From positions 310,001 through 374,000 of the forward strand of contig NZ_AEUE01000002.1 of assembly GCF_000186705.1 (NCBI RefSeq): 64,000 nt of DNA, written 5' to 3'. Numbering within the stretch: the first letter of the stretch is position 1; every line of letters begins with the position of its first letter. Below the pieces are notes generated by a model. It was not told the origin of the DNA, ran no database searches, and saw only the letters and a list, made by a program, of their open reading frames with translations. The DNA comes from Citromicrobium sp. JLT1363 (GTDB lineage Bacteria > Pseudomonadota > Alphaproteobacteria > Sphingomonadales > Sphingomonadaceae). The position numbers were made by a program, and so were the translations under genes. Positions 42,246-52,114 of this stretch are shown here, piece by piece.

Positions 42246-45200
42246 TCAGAACGTCGCCGAAATGCCGACCTTGAAGCGCCGGCCACCGAGATAGGTGGCG
42301 CGGTGGAAGTAGGCGGGCACGCCCTGCTCTCCGCCGAAGCTGTAGGCGACGTCGGGATCGCCCGTGCCGTTCAGCAGGTCGTTCGCTTCGAAGAAGATGC
42401 GCAGATCGGCGAAGTCCGGACGGAGGTAGTATTCGGCCCGGAAATCGAGCGTCTCGACCGCCTCGGTATAATTGCTCAGGCCCCGGGGCCTGAACGACGC
42501 CAGGGCACGCGACTGGTAGCCATAGGTCAGGTTCGCATCGATATCGTACTTGGCATAGGTGAGCGCCGCGGTGCCCGAATGCCTGGGCTGCTGCACGAAG
42601 GGCAGGCCGGTGAATTCGTACACGTTGTCGGGCGCCGGCTCGTAGGCATAGGTATAACGGTCGGTGCGCGAACTCTCTGTGTAGGTATAGTTGAGGTAGA
42701 CGCCGAAGCCGCCCCAGATGCCGGGCAGGAAGTCGAACCGGCGCTCCGCCTGCGCCTCGATCCCCCACAATTCGGCCACGTCGTCGCTGTTGACCGGCGT
42801 GCCCCCGGTTATGAAGACCGAATCCGGGTTGGCGGGATCGAAGTAGGGCGGCCCGTTGAAATAGGGGTGGTCGGGCAGCGTGATCGCATCCAGCACGGCC
42901 GGACCATTGGTGATGTTGGTCTGCAGCAGATTGTCGATCCGCTTGTAGAACCCGCTCAGCTTGAAGATGCCGATGCCCGAATAATACTCGGCGCTGATGT
43001 CGAAATTGTCGGTCTTCGCAGGCTTCAGATCGGGGTTGCCGCTGTTGATCTGGAGGATCGGCTTCACGCCCTCCGGACCGGGGATCGGAAAGTTGATGAA
43101 GGCGATTCGCGTTTCGGACGAAAGCTGCCCGATCGAGGGGCGCGCCACCGACAGGAAGTAGCCGCCGCGGAAGATAAGATCGTCGCTTGCGCGGTAATTG
43201 AACAGCACGCGCGGCAGGAAGTCTTCCGCCACCGATTCCTCGGTCACCAGGCGGGTGAACTCGTTCTGGAAGATCAGGTCGTTGCCGACGCCGCCGCCAT
43301 TCGCGGGCAGGATCGGCCCGGTGTAGACGGGAAAGACCAGATTGGTCGCCGCCAGCTTCGTCCGGTTGAAGCGCACGCCGCCGACGATCTCGAGCTTGCC
43401 GATATCGACCCGTGCCTGGATGTAGGCGGCGAGATTTTCCTCTTCGGTCTTCTCGTTTTCCTGGTCGGGATTGGGGATGATCGGGTTGATCGTCAGCCCG
43501 CTGCTCGAGACGTAGCTTTCGAGGTTGTCGGCCAGATCGCGCACCGAAGCTTCACTCAGGACGAGGAATCCGGCATTGTCGATGCCGATCCGGGAAAGAT
43601 CGGAGGGCACGAATTCGAGGCCCAGCGACGTGACCGGCACGTTGCCGCCGATCTGGCTGCGCACCAGGTTGCTGGTGAAGGACGTGTTCTCGTAGAACAC
43701 GCCGGCCTCCAGATATTTGAGGGCCCCTTCACCCGGCGTCCAGCGGGCCGATCCGCTCGCGGTATAGCGATCATTGCTGCCCGAATAATCGTCGAACTGG
43801 CCGGAGGCATTGTCGATCGTGAAACCCGACGGGTCGTTGATCAGCGCCTTGCCCGCCTCGCTCAGCAGCGGCAGCGGAATTCCCTGACCGGTGCGCGGCC
43901 CGAAGCCGGTGAGGATGCGGCCGGTGACCGGATCGACCGCGCCCGGCGTGAACAGATCCGCGCTCGCATCCGCTTCGGGCATGCGCAATTGCACCCCGAA
44001 CTGGCGCGGGTGGGTTTCGGTGCCCCGCGCATAGCCTGCAAGGTAATTGAAGGTGAAGCGCCCGGCTTCGGTGCGGCCCTTGAAGCTGAACGTATCGGTG
44101 ACCTGCTTGACGTCGGGATCGTAGCTGTAGGACTGCGTGCGCTGGATCGCCTCGTTTCCGGGGTCCAGAGGCAGGATCAGTTCCGCCTCCCCGCCACCTG
44201 CGGGCACGACGTATTCGGCCAGGGTCGTGAACGTGTCGGTAAGCGAGAAGAACGTCGAGGTGGATTGGGAGCGCTGGTAATCGACCTTGAGGTTGGTCCC
44301 GTCGCTCACCTGCCACTCGGCGGACAAGGTCCCCGCGAACGTCTCGTTCTCGTTGCTGTAGAACGATGTGTTGAGGCCCGAGGGGAAGACCCTGTCGTCT
44401 CCCGGGACGAACGGGAAGACCGCCAGTGGGTCGACCGCTTCGGGCGCGGTGATCGGCTGCCCGTTCCCGTCCAGCGGCAGCGAGGTGCCGAAGGCCAGCC
44501 TCCCCCCGTTGCCACCGGCATCGTAGCCGATCGTCCGGTTGTCGTTGCGCCGGTACTGGATCGAGGCGCTGAGCCCGAAATTGCCGCCGAATGTGCCTGA
44601 AACCGTACCCGAGGCGAGGAAATCGTTTCCGAAGTCGTCGGGCGTGAAGCCGCCTTCCACAAGCAGGCTGGCATAGCGCCGGGGCCGGTCGAGCGGGGAC
44701 AGCGTCTCGATTTCGATCAGGCCGCCCGTGCCCGAGGAATCCTGACTGGGCAAAAGCGACTTGTGGATTGTGATCTGGCCGATCGAATCCGCCAGCAGGT
44801 TGGAAAGATCGGCAGAGCGACCGGTCCCGCTGCCGACGGGCAGGTTGAGCCCGTTCAGCTTCACCGCGTTCATGTCGGGCTCCAGCCCGCGCACGATCAC
44901 GTTGGTGCCATCGCCCGTCACGCTGTTGCGCTGGAACGATACGCCCGGCGCCCGGCGCAGGGCCTCCGAAAAGGTGGTCCCCGTGAAGTTGCCGAGATCG
45001 TCTGCGGAAATGACGTCCGAACTGTTCTCTGCCGTGCGCTGCACGTTCAGGGCATTGGCCCGTGCGCTGCGCGAGCCGTAGACGACGATCGCATTGCTCT
45101 CCGTATCCGGCTGGCCGAGCACGATGGCCAGGTTGCGGGCCTTCTCGCTGCCGACGCTGACGCTCTGGTAGGCGGTTTCGTAGCCGAGGAAGGATATCTC

Positions 45201-45689
45201 CAGCGTGTAAGTGCCCGCTGGAACCTTCGCGAAACGAAAGTCGCCGAAGCTGTCGACCGCCGTCGTCTGCCCGGTCTCGACGATCCGGACCAGCGCGCCT
45301 TCTAGCCCGCGCGTGCTGTTGGCCGCGGTGACCGATCCGGAAATCGCGCTGCGGCCCGTGGTCGCGCTTCGCTGCGAGGGGGAGGAGACGACGAAAGCGC
45401 CGCCGCCGGTGCGCCTCAGGACAAGACCCGAGCCAGCCAGGATGCGTTCGAAGGCGGCCTGTGCGGTAAAGGTGCCGCGGATGGCCGGAGCGCGGCGGTC
45501 GGCCACGTCCTGCCCGTTGTAGACCACATTGCTGCCCGTTCTTTCGGCAACCGACGTCAGCGCATCGTCCATCGGCTGGGCCGGAAGGTCGAAGGTGTAA
45601 GTGGTTTCGGGTGCGGTCTGGGCGTAGGCTGCGGTGCTGATCGTGGCAGCCCCGACGGCAAGCAGCGAGGTAGTGAGTGAACGGTACAA
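42246..45689 (-). CDS. TonB-dependent receptor with STN signalling domain
   Basis: A 1147-residue outer-membrane receptor. A TTG at 45689 is chosen as start because GGGGG lies five bases upstream and a signal peptide follows (SLLAVGAATISTAAYAQ); no ATG fits. An STN (secretin/TonB N-terminal) domain at about 30-100 (YTFDLPAQPMDDALTSVAE) contacts FecR, followed by a carboxypeptidase-like Ig domain (about 115-190), the plug, and a 22-strand barrel ending in a final Phe. It brings in an unknown large substrate with TonB energy. FecR and FecI genes are directly upstream. Confidence 0.9.
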   Translation of the reverse strand: MYRSLTTSLLAVGAATISTAAYAQTAPETTYTFDLPAQPMDDALTSVAERTGSNVVYNGQDVADRRAPAIRGTFTAQAAFERILAGSGLVLRRTGGGAFVVSSPSQRSATTGRSAISGSVTAANSTRGLEGALVRIVETGQTTAVDSFGDFRFAKVPAGTYTLEISFLGYETAYQSVSVGSEKARNLAIVLGQPDTESNAIVVYGSRSARANALNVQRTAENSSDVISADDLGNFTGTTFSEALRRAPGVSFQRNSVTGDGTNVIVRGLEPDMNAVKLNGLNLPVGSGTGRSADLSNLLADSIGQITIHKSLLPSQDSSGTGGLIEIETLSPLDRPRRYASLLVEGGFTPDDFGNDFLASGTVSGTFGGNFGLSASIQYRRNDNRTIGYDAGGNGGRLAFGTSLPLDGNGQPITAPEAVDPLAVFPFVPGDDRVFPSGLNTSFYSNENETFAGTLSAEWQVSDGTNLKVDYQRSQSTSTFFSLTDTFTTLAEYVVPAGGGEAELILPLDPGNEAIQRTQSYSYDPDVKQVTDTFSFKGRTEAGRFTFNYLAGYARGTETHPRQFGVQLRMPEADASADLFTPGAVDPVTGRILTGFGPRTGQGIPLPLLSEAGKALINDPSGFTIDNASGQFDDYSGSNDRYTASGSARWTPGEGALKYLEAGVFYENTSFTSNLVRSQIGGNVPVTSLGLEFVPSDLSRIGIDNAGFLVLSEASVRDLADNLESYVSSSGLTINPIIPNPDQENEKTEEENLAAYIQARVDIGKLEIVGGVRFNRTKLAATNLVFPVYTGPILPANGGGVGNDLIFQNEFTRLVTEESVAEDFLPRVLFNYRASDDLIFRGGYFLSVARPSIGQLSSETRIAFINFPIPGPEGVKPILQINSGNPDLKPAKTDNFDISAEYYSGIGIFKLSGFYKRIDNLLQTNITNGPAVLDAITLPDHPYFNGPPYFDPANPDSVFITGGTPVNSDDVAELWGIEAQAERRFDFLPGIWGGFGVYLNYTYTESSRTDRYTYAYEPAPDNVYEFTGLPFVQQPRHSGTAALTYAKYDIDANLTYGYQSRALASFRPRGLSNYTEAVETLDFRAEYYLRPDFADLRIFFEANDLLNGTGDPDVAYSFGGEQGVPAYFHRATYLGGRRFKVGISATF

Positions 45690-45781
45690 TTCGGCCCCCT
45701 TTCGACAGGGCCGGTCCCGTCCGCCCCTGCCCCCTAGACGATGCTGCATTGCAAAACCGACAGGCGAGACGAAACTTTTTT

Positions 45782-46774
45782 TCAGTTTTGCGTCAGTGGA
45801 CTTTCGATCACGAGCGTCTGGCCGGATTTGCGCACATCAAGATTGTGCAGGGCAGAGACGGCTTCGGCGAAGCTTGCGGGATCGGCGGTGGAGAAGCTGC
45901 CGGAGATCGCCAGCCCGGCAATGTCGGCCCCGACCGCGAGCCGTTCGCCGCCATATCGGTTCAACTCGCTGACGGCTTCGCCCAGCGGAACGTCATCGAA
46001 TACCACACGCCCGCGCCGCCAGGCGGCCACATCCTCGATTGCGCGCCGGTCGCTGCGCGCTTCGCCGTCGACGGTCAGTCGCAATCGTTCGCCTGTCCGT
46101 AAAGAGCGCCCGCCCCGTGCGATGGGGACAGGTTCTGCGCGCCCATCCTCGTCCAGTCGGGACACCGCGATCCTGCCTTCCAGCAAGGTCACGGAGGTAT
46201 CGGTGCCGACATGGCGAACCACGAACCGCGTCCCGACCGCGAGGACCTGCAGCTTGCCGGCCCGCACGATGAAAGGCCGGTCCGCATCGTGTACGACGTC
46301 GAACACGGCTTCGCCCTCGTCCAGGGTCAGCGCCCTCCGGGTATCGTCGAACTCGACCGAAAGGCGGGTCATTGTGTCGAGCGAGGCGGTGCTGCCATCC
46401 GCGAGGCGTTCGACTGCCTGCTCTCCGGGTGCGGTCTGGAATGTTTCGTTGCCCGGAAGCCGGGTCAGGATGAACGCGCCTGCCAGCATCACGAGCGCGG
46501 CGCAGGCGGCCATCGCCCACCTCGGAGCAGAGGCAGCCCTGGGGCCGTGGCTTTCCGCAACGCGCGATTGCGCGGCAGCCCGGGGCAGCATGGACCACAC
46601 TTCTTCGGCCCTTTCGAACGACCGGGCGTGGCATTCGTCTTCGGCAAGCCAGGCTTCGTGCGCGTCCCGGGTTCGCGCTTGCCCGTCGCTGTCCAGCCGC
46701 ACCAGCCACGCGGCGGCTTCGGGATCGCTGCCCTTCGTATTGTCCGAAGCGCGGCTCACCAGCTTTCCATCCAC
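45782..46774 (-). CDS. FecR-type anti-sigma/signal transducer
   Basis: A 330-residue inner-membrane regulator. The N-terminal cytoplasmic part has AAAWLVRLDSDGQ and HEAWLAEDECHARSFERAEEVW, the FecR N-terminal domain. One membrane helix lies near 86-104 (WAMAACAALVMLAGAFIL). The periplasmic FecR domain follows (GEQAVERLADGSTASLDTMTRLSVEF, FDVVHDADRPFIVRAG), and the last 70 residues form an STN-like end. It overlaps the sigma gene by 19 bases and precedes the TonB receptor gene, so it should pass the receptor's signal to the sigma factor. Confidence 0.93.
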   Translation of the reverse strand: MDGKLVSRASDNTKGSDPEAAAWLVRLDSDGQARTRDAHEAWLAEDECHARSFERAEEVWSMLPRAAAQSRVAESHGPRAASAPRWAMAACAALVMLAGAFILTRLPGNETFQTAPGEQAVERLADGSTASLDTMTRLSVEFDDTRRALTLDEGEAVFDVVHDADRPFIVRAGKLQVLAVGTRFVVRHVGTDTSVTLLEGRIAVSRLDEDGRAEPVPIARGGRSLRTGERLRLTVDGEARSDRRAIEDVAAWRRGRVVFDDVPLGEAVSELNRYGGERLAVGADIAGLAISGSFSTADPASFAEAVSALHNLDVRKSGQTLVIESPLTQN

Positions 46775-47232
46775 TGCATGAGTTTCAGGGTCGCGCGCGC
46801 CACATGCTTTTCGACGGCCGCCACGCTCATCTGTTCGCGTTCGGCAATCTCGGCATAGCTCAGGTTTTCCAGCCGGCGCAGCAGCAGGATACGGCGCGTC
46901 CTTTCGTTCAGATGGGCGATCCCGTCGGAAAGGTGTTCGAGTTTCGCCCGCGCTTCGAGAATGTCGGCAGGGTCGGGATCATTGCTGGAGACGAGCTGGA
47001 CATTGGGATGCTGGACGAAGGGCGCCCTTGCGCTGCGACGCTGGCTGTCGATCGACAGGTTGACCGCGGTCGAAACGAGCAGCCCTTCGTGCGACCGGAC
47101 TTCGCGGGTCTTCGCGTAGGCATCGACTTTGATGAAGGCCTCTTGCACGATTTCGTCAGCATCCTCGCGTGAAAGCCCGCGGCGAAGGACCGCCCGCCGC
47201 GCCTTTTCCAACATCTTGGGGATCCTCGACAT
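46756..47232 (-). CDS. FecI-type ECF sigma factor
   Basis: A 158-residue extracytoplasmic-function sigma factor. Region 2 includes LSREDADEIVQEAFIKVDAYAK and region 4 includes LNERTRRILLLRRLENLSYAEIAEREQMSVAAVEKHVARATLKL. It overlaps fecR at the 3' end. This is the usual cell-surface signalling set (FecI, FecR, TonB receptor with STN domain). No autoregulated promoter could be fixed in the short upstream region. Confidence 0.94.
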   Translation of the reverse strand: MSRIPKMLEKARRAVLRRGLSREDADEIVQEAFIKVDAYAKTREVRSHEGLLVSTAVNLSIDSQRRSARAPFVQHPNVQLVSSNDPDPADILEARAKLEHLSDGIAHLNERTRRILLLRRLENLSYAEIAEREQMSVAAVEKHVARATLKLMQWMESW

Positions 47233-47409
47233 ATCCCTCTATCAATCCTGACGCTTGCGAACCCGAAATCCGACAATACGGATATGGTCGGGCTTGCAAA
47301 GAGGCAGCGATGGGGACTCTGGCAGATGCACCGGCGTCACCAGGCGTGGTTTGGTACCAGGTGATAGCCCGCTGGTGATCGCGGGGCGATGCTCCGTGCA
47401 ATAGGCCGG

Positions 47410-47423
47410 GCGCCCTAGGGCGC
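47410..47423. repeat. 14-base palindrome over the end of the efflux porin gene
   Basis: GCGCCCTAGGGCGC is a perfect palindrome and includes the porin stop codon (47415-47417). It has no T-run, and its closed arms leave no loop, so it is probably not a normal terminator. Confidence 0.35.
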
Positions 47424-48866
47424 GGTCATCGCGTCTCTGGTGCCACCGCCCAGCGCCACGAACAGCGTCGCGCGGTTCTGCAGCCATGCGCGTTCGGTCG
47501 CCAGCAGCTGCTGGCGCGCGCTGAACAGGTTGCGTTCCGCATCGAGCACTTCGAGGTAGTCGGCAACGCCCTCGCGGTATCGCAGGCGGGCAATGTAGGC
47601 GATCCGTTCCTGCGATTCGACGGCGCGTTCCAGCGTGGCGACCTGTTCGGCAAGATAGCGCCGACCGGCCAGCGCATCGGACACCTCGCGGAAGGCGGTC
47701 TGTACGGTCTTGTCGTAATTCGCCACCTGCTCCACCTCCAGCGCCTGCGCGAGGTCGAGATCGGCCTCGCGTGCGCCCCAGTCGAAGATCGGCAGCGAAA
47801 TGGACGGGCCGAAGCTCCAGCCAAGCCCGTCGGACGAAAACAGGCCGTCGAGGCTGTTGGATGAAAAACCGGCATTCCCGGTGAGCGAGATGGTCGGGAA
47901 GAACGCCGCACGCGCCGCGCCGATATTGGCGCGGGCTGCGCGCAGCTGTTCCTCCGCCGCGATGATATCAGGCCGGATCAGCAGCAGGTCCGAGGGCAGG
48001 CCTGCAGCAAGGCGCGGCTTGTCTCCCTGATCGGCCAGCGACAGCCCCTCGGCGAGCCCATCGGGCACGGTGCCGCCGACCAGCACGGCCAGCTGGTTGC
48101 GCAGGCGGGCCAGCGCCAGCTTCTCGCTCGCCAGCTGCTGTTCGGCCTGGGTCAGCAGGGTTTCGGCCTGACGATAGGGGAGGGCGGATGTCACTCCGTT
48201 GTCGAGCCTGAGCTTCGCGATCCGCAGCCCGTCGCGGCGGCTCTGCGCGGTCGCTTCGGCCAGCGCGATCTGTTCCTGCGTCTCGACGATCTCGTAGTAG
48301 GTCGTCGCGGTATCGGCGATCAGCGACAGGTAGAACGCCCGCTGTGCCGCCACGGTGGACAGATACTGCGCGCGTGCCTGTTCGCTCAGGCTGGCGATGC
48401 GGCCCCAGAAATCGAGTTCGAACGCGCTGACGCCCACGCCGACCTCGAACCGGTTGGAAGTGATCGCAGCCGGCGCGCCTTCTACGTCGCCTGCATCGAG
48501 CGCCGGGTTGACGCCCAATGGCTGGCGCGAACGCGTGGCGCTGCCATTGGAGACGACGCTGGGCAGGCGGCGGCTGTCCTGGATGCGGTAGCGCGCGCGG
48601 GCCTGTTCGATCCGCGCCGTCGCGGCGAGCAGATCGCGATTGTTCTCCAGCGCGCTGTCGATCAGGCCGACCAGGCGCGGGTCGGTGAACCATTCGCGGT
48701 AGGAAAGCTGCGAGGCGACCGCCTCTCCATCGGGCCGGTATTCGGGATCGAACGCGGGCGCACTCGCCGCGGGCGGGCGGGTATGCTCGGGCGCCATGCT
48801 CGCACAGCCCGCCAGTGCGCTGGACGACAGGGCCAGCAGGATGAGGGTTCTGACGGGACGGTTCAT
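47415..48866 (-). CDS. NodT-family outer-membrane efflux lipoprotein
   Basis: A 483-residue TolC-like channel of an RND efflux system. The signal peptide ends in a lipobox (SSSALAGC, Cys20), so it is a lipoprotein. Two outer-membrane efflux repeats are clear: LLAATARIEQARARYRI, LIRPDIIAAEEQLRAARANIGAARAAFFPTISL, and later RLRYREGVADYLEVLDAERNLFSARQQLL. ATG 48866 overlaps the pump gene stop by four bases (ATGA), so it is the third gene of the operon. Confidence 0.93.
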   Translation of the reverse strand: MNRPVRTLILLALSSSALAGCASMAPEHTRPPAASAPAFDPEYRPDGEAVASQLSYREWFTDPRLVGLIDSALENNRDLLAATARIEQARARYRIQDSRRLPSVVSNGSATRSRQPLGVNPALDAGDVEGAPAAITSNRFEVGVGVSAFELDFWGRIASLSEQARAQYLSTVAAQRAFYLSLIADTATTYYEIVETQEQIALAEATAQSRRDGLRIAKLRLDNGVTSALPYRQAETLLTQAEQQLASEKLALARLRNQLAVLVGGTVPDGLAEGLSLADQGDKPRLAAGLPSDLLLIRPDIIAAEEQLRAARANIGAARAAFFPTISLTGNAGFSSNSLDGLFSSDGLGWSFGPSISLPIFDWGAREADLDLAQALEVEQVANYDKTVQTAFREVSDALAGRRYLAEQVATLERAVESQERIAYIARLRYREGVADYLEVLDAERNLFSARQQLLATERAWLQNRATLFVALGGGTRDAMTAP

Positions 48867-51800
48867 CGCGCGGGTTCCCCTTCGCTGCCGGATGCGGGTG
48901 GTGTGCTGCCGGGCTCTTCCAGATGCCCCGCGGCATGCGGCTGCTTGCGGCTGATGTTCCTGCGCACCAGCAGATAGAGCATCGGGATCAGGAAGATGCC
49001 GAGCACGGTCGCCGCGATCATCCCGCCCATCACGCCGGTGCCCACCGCGATCCGGCTGGCAGCGCCCGCTCCGCTGGCCAGCACCAGCGGGACCATGCCC
49101 ATGGTGAAGGCAAGCGAGGTCATGATGATCGGGCGCAGGCGCAGCTTCGCAGCGGCCTTCACCGCATCGATCCGCCTGAGGCCGCGTTCTTCTTCCTCGA
49201 TCGCGAATTCGACGATCAGGATCGCGTTCTTCGCGGCGAGACCGATGATCGTGATGAGACCGACGTTGAAATAGACGTCCGCCGACAATCCGCGCAACAT
49301 CGAGAACAGCACTGCGCCAAGGACACCCATGGGCACGATCAGCAGCACCGCGAGCGGCACGGCCCAGCTTTCGTACAGCGCAGCCAGCACCAGGAACACG
49401 ACCACGACCGACAGGCCCAGCAGCAAGCCAATCTGCCCGCCCGCCTGCTTTTCCTCGTAGGAAATGCCGGTCCATTCATAGCCGATGCCCGGCGGCAACT
49501 GCGCGGCGAGTTGCTCCATTTCCTGGAGCGCCGCACCGGAGGACTTGCCGGGCGCGGCCATGCCGGAAAGGGTCATGGCGGGATAGCCGTTATAGCGCGA
49601 CAGGCTGGCGGGAGATGCCGACCAGTCCGCGCTGGCGAAGGCGCTGAAGGGCACCAGTTCGCCTTCCGCATTGGGAATCCGCAGCGCCAGCACGTCTTCG
49701 GGCGTCATGCGAAACGGTGCGTCTGCCTGGACGAGGACCTGCAGCACGCGGCCATCGCGGTTGAAGTCGTTGGCATAGGCGGACCCGAAGGTGATCGAGA
49801 GCGCGGCGTTCACATCGCTGAGCGACAGGCCGAGCGCGCGGGCCTGCACGCGGTCGATATCGATCTCGACCTCCGGGCTGGGCCCCTGGTCTTCGGGTCG
49901 CAGGTTTGCGACCATCTCGCTTTGCGAGGCCATGCCCAGAAGCTGGTCGCGCGCGGCGGTCAGCGCCTCGCGGCCCAGGCCCGCGCGGTCCTGCAGCTTG
50001 AGCGTAAAGCCGCTCGCCTGACCCAGAGACTGGATGGCAGGCGGCTGAATCACGAAGGCGAGCGCGCCATCGATCTGGCTGAACCGGGCGGTGGCATCCG
50101 CCAGCATCGCGGCCGCGCTGCTTTCTTCCCCGGTCCGCTCGTCCCATGGCTTGAAGGAAGAGAACATCAGCGCGTTGTTCTGCCCCTGTCCGAAGAAGCT
50201 GAACCCACGAACGACGACCAGGTTTTCGACCTCCTCGCGGCCCATCCAGTAACTGGTGACCGGTTCAAGCGATTCATCGAGGCGTTGCGTGGTGGCGCCC
50301 GGTGGCGCCTGCACGGCAGTGATGAGGTATCCCTGATCCTCGGTCGGCAGGAAGGCGGTCGGCAGGCGCATGAACAGCAGGACGGTCACCAGGCCCAGCG
50401 CCAGGAAGACGGCAAAGGCGCGCCACGGGCGCGACAGGATGCGATCATTGGCGCGGCCGTACTTGCCCTGCATGCGCGCGAACCAGCGGTTGAAGCGGGC
50501 GAAGAAGCGCGCCGCCGTACCCTGCGCGCGCGCCAGCCGACCGCGCCAGCCGGGCTGCGCCTCGGCCTCTTCGTCGATCTCGGGCCCGGACTCATGATCG
50601 TGCCCCTTCTCAATCGGCTTGAGGAAGGTCGCGCACAGCGCAGGGGTCAGCGACAGGGCGAGGAATGCGGAGAAGAAGATCGCGATGGCCAGCGTGACCG
50701 AGAACTGGCGATAGATTCCGCCCGTCGATCCGGGGAAGAACGCCATCGGCACGAACACCGCGACCAGCACCAGCGTGATGCCGATGATCGCGCCGCTGAT
50801 CTGTCCCATGGCCTTGCGCGTCGCCTGGACGGGCGGCAGCCCTTCCTCGCGCATGATCCGCTCGACATTCTCGATCACCACGATCGCATCGTCGACCAGA
50901 ATACCGATCGCCAGCACCATGCCGAACAGCGAGAGCACGTTGATCGAAAAGCCGAACAGCCACAGGCCAAGGCACGCGCCCGCCAGCGCGATGGGCACGA
51001 CCAGCGTCGGAATCAGCGTCGCGCGCCAGTTCTGCAGGAACAGGAACATGACGAGGAAGACGAGGAACATGGCCTCGATCAGCGTCTTCACCACTTCTTC
51101 CACCGACGCTTCGACGAAGGGCGTGGTGTCGTAGGGGATGGACCAGGTGACATCGCCCGGCAGGGCGGTGGCGATTTCGTCCATCCGCTCCTTCACGCCC
51201 TCGGCCGCGGCAAGCGCGTTGGCGCCGGTCGCCAGCTGGACCGCCATGCCCGCCATCGGCTGGCCGTTGAGGGAGGTGGAGGTGGCGTAGGACTGCGCGC
51301 CGATCTCGACCCGCGCGACCTCGCCCAGCCGCACCACTGCCGCGCCGTTGCTGGCGCGCAGGATGATATTCTCGAACTCCTCGACCGTGCTGAAGCGCCC
51401 TTCGGTGGAGATCGTGGCGGTGATTTGCTGCCCGTCGCCCACCGGCTGGGCACCGATCGAGCCGCCGGCGGTCTGCGCGTTCTGTTCACGGATCGCGGCG
51501 AGGACGGCACCGGGCGAGAGGTTGTAGGACGCCAGGGCATCGGGATCGAGCCAGATGCGCATGGCATACTGCGATCCGAATAGCTGCACATCGCCCACGC
51601 CGGGCACGCGGCGCAGTTCGTCCACCACCTGCGTCGAGGCGATATTGCCGAGATCGGTCGTGTCATAGGCGCCGCCTTCGGATGTCAGCGCGACGATCAG
51701 CAGGAAGCCCTCGTTCGCCTGCCGCACGGTAATGCCCTGTCGGCGGACCTCTTCGGGCAGCCGCGCCTCGACCGTGCTCAGCCGGTTCTGCACCTCGGTC

Positions 51801-52111
51801 TGGGCGATATCGATGTCCGTACCTGCTTCGAAGGTCAGCGTGATGCTGGCCGTCCCGTTCGAGAGGCTGGAGGAGGACATGTAGAGAAAGCCCTCTACCC
51901 CGTTCAGCTGCTGCTCGATCACCTGGGTGACGTTTTCTTCCAGCGTCTCGGCGTCGGCGCCGGGATAGACCACGCTGATGGTCAGCGATGGCGGTGCCAC
52001 CTCGGGATATTGCTCAATCGGGAGAGCGCGCAGGGCCATGAAGCCCGCCAGCAGGATACCCAGCGAGACGACCCAGGCGAAGATCGGCCTGTCGATGAAG
52101 AAGCGTGCCAT
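48863..52111 (-). CDS. Multidrug RND pump (AcrB/MexB, HAE-1 type)
   Basis: A 1082-residue inner-membrane drug/proton antiporter. MARFFIDRPIFAWVVSLGILLAG is the usual start. The transmembrane proton-relay residues are in ILVDDAIVVIENV (two Asp). Large periplasmic loops and 12 helices match the HAE-1 group. After the last helix the tail is charged (SRKQPHAAGHLEEPG). It overlaps the porin gene at its stop and lies three bases after the adaptor gene. Drug substrates cannot be told from sequence. Confidence 0.94.
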   Translation of the reverse strand: MARFFIDRPIFAWVVSLGILLAGFMALRALPIEQYPEVAPPSLTISVVYPGADAETLEENVTQVIEQQLNGVEGFLYMSSSSLSNGTASITLTFEAGTDIDIAQTEVQNRLSTVEARLPEEVRRQGITVRQANEGFLLIVALTSEGGAYDTTDLGNIASTQVVDELRRVPGVGDVQLFGSQYAMRIWLDPDALASYNLSPGAVLAAIREQNAQTAGGSIGAQPVGDGQQITATISTEGRFSTVEEFENIILRASNGAAVVRLGEVARVEIGAQSYATSTSLNGQPMAGMAVQLATGANALAAAEGVKERMDEIATALPGDVTWSIPYDTTPFVEASVEEVVKTLIEAMFLVFLVMFLFLQNWRATLIPTLVVPIALAGACLGLWLFGFSINVLSLFGMVLAIGILVDDAIVVIENVERIMREEGLPPVQATRKAMGQISGAIIGITLVLVAVFVPMAFFPGSTGGIYRQFSVTLAIAIFFSAFLALSLTPALCATFLKPIEKGHDHESGPEIDEEAEAQPGWRGRLARAQGTAARFFARFNRWFARMQGKYGRANDRILSRPWRAFAVFLALGLVTVLLFMRLPTAFLPTEDQGYLITAVQAPPGATTQRLDESLEPVTSYWMGREEVENLVVVRGFSFFGQGQNNALMFSSFKPWDERTGEESSAAAMLADATARFSQIDGALAFVIQPPAIQSLGQASGFTLKLQDRAGLGREALTAARDQLLGMASQSEMVANLRPEDQGPSPEVEIDIDRVQARALGLSLSDVNAALSITFGSAYANDFNRDGRVLQVLVQADAPFRMTPEDVLALRIPNAEGELVPFSAFASADWSASPASLSRYNGYPAMTLSGMAAPGKSSGAALQEMEQLAAQLPPGIGYEWTGISYEEKQAGGQIGLLLGLSVVVVFLVLAALYESWAVPLAVLLIVPMGVLGAVLFSMLRGLSADVYFNVGLITIIGLAAKNAILIVEFAIEEEERGLRRIDAVKAAAKLRLRPIIMTSLAFTMGMVPLVLASGAGAASRIAVGTGVMGGMIAATVLGIFLIPMLYLLVRRNISRKQPHAAGHLEEPGSTPPASGSEGEPAR

Positions 52112-52114
52112 GGC

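Noticed and set aside
48923-51583. An 886-codon open frame on the plus strand
   Set aside because: It is the antisense of the RND pump gene, rich in Arg, His and Gln with no domain; a high-GC shadow.
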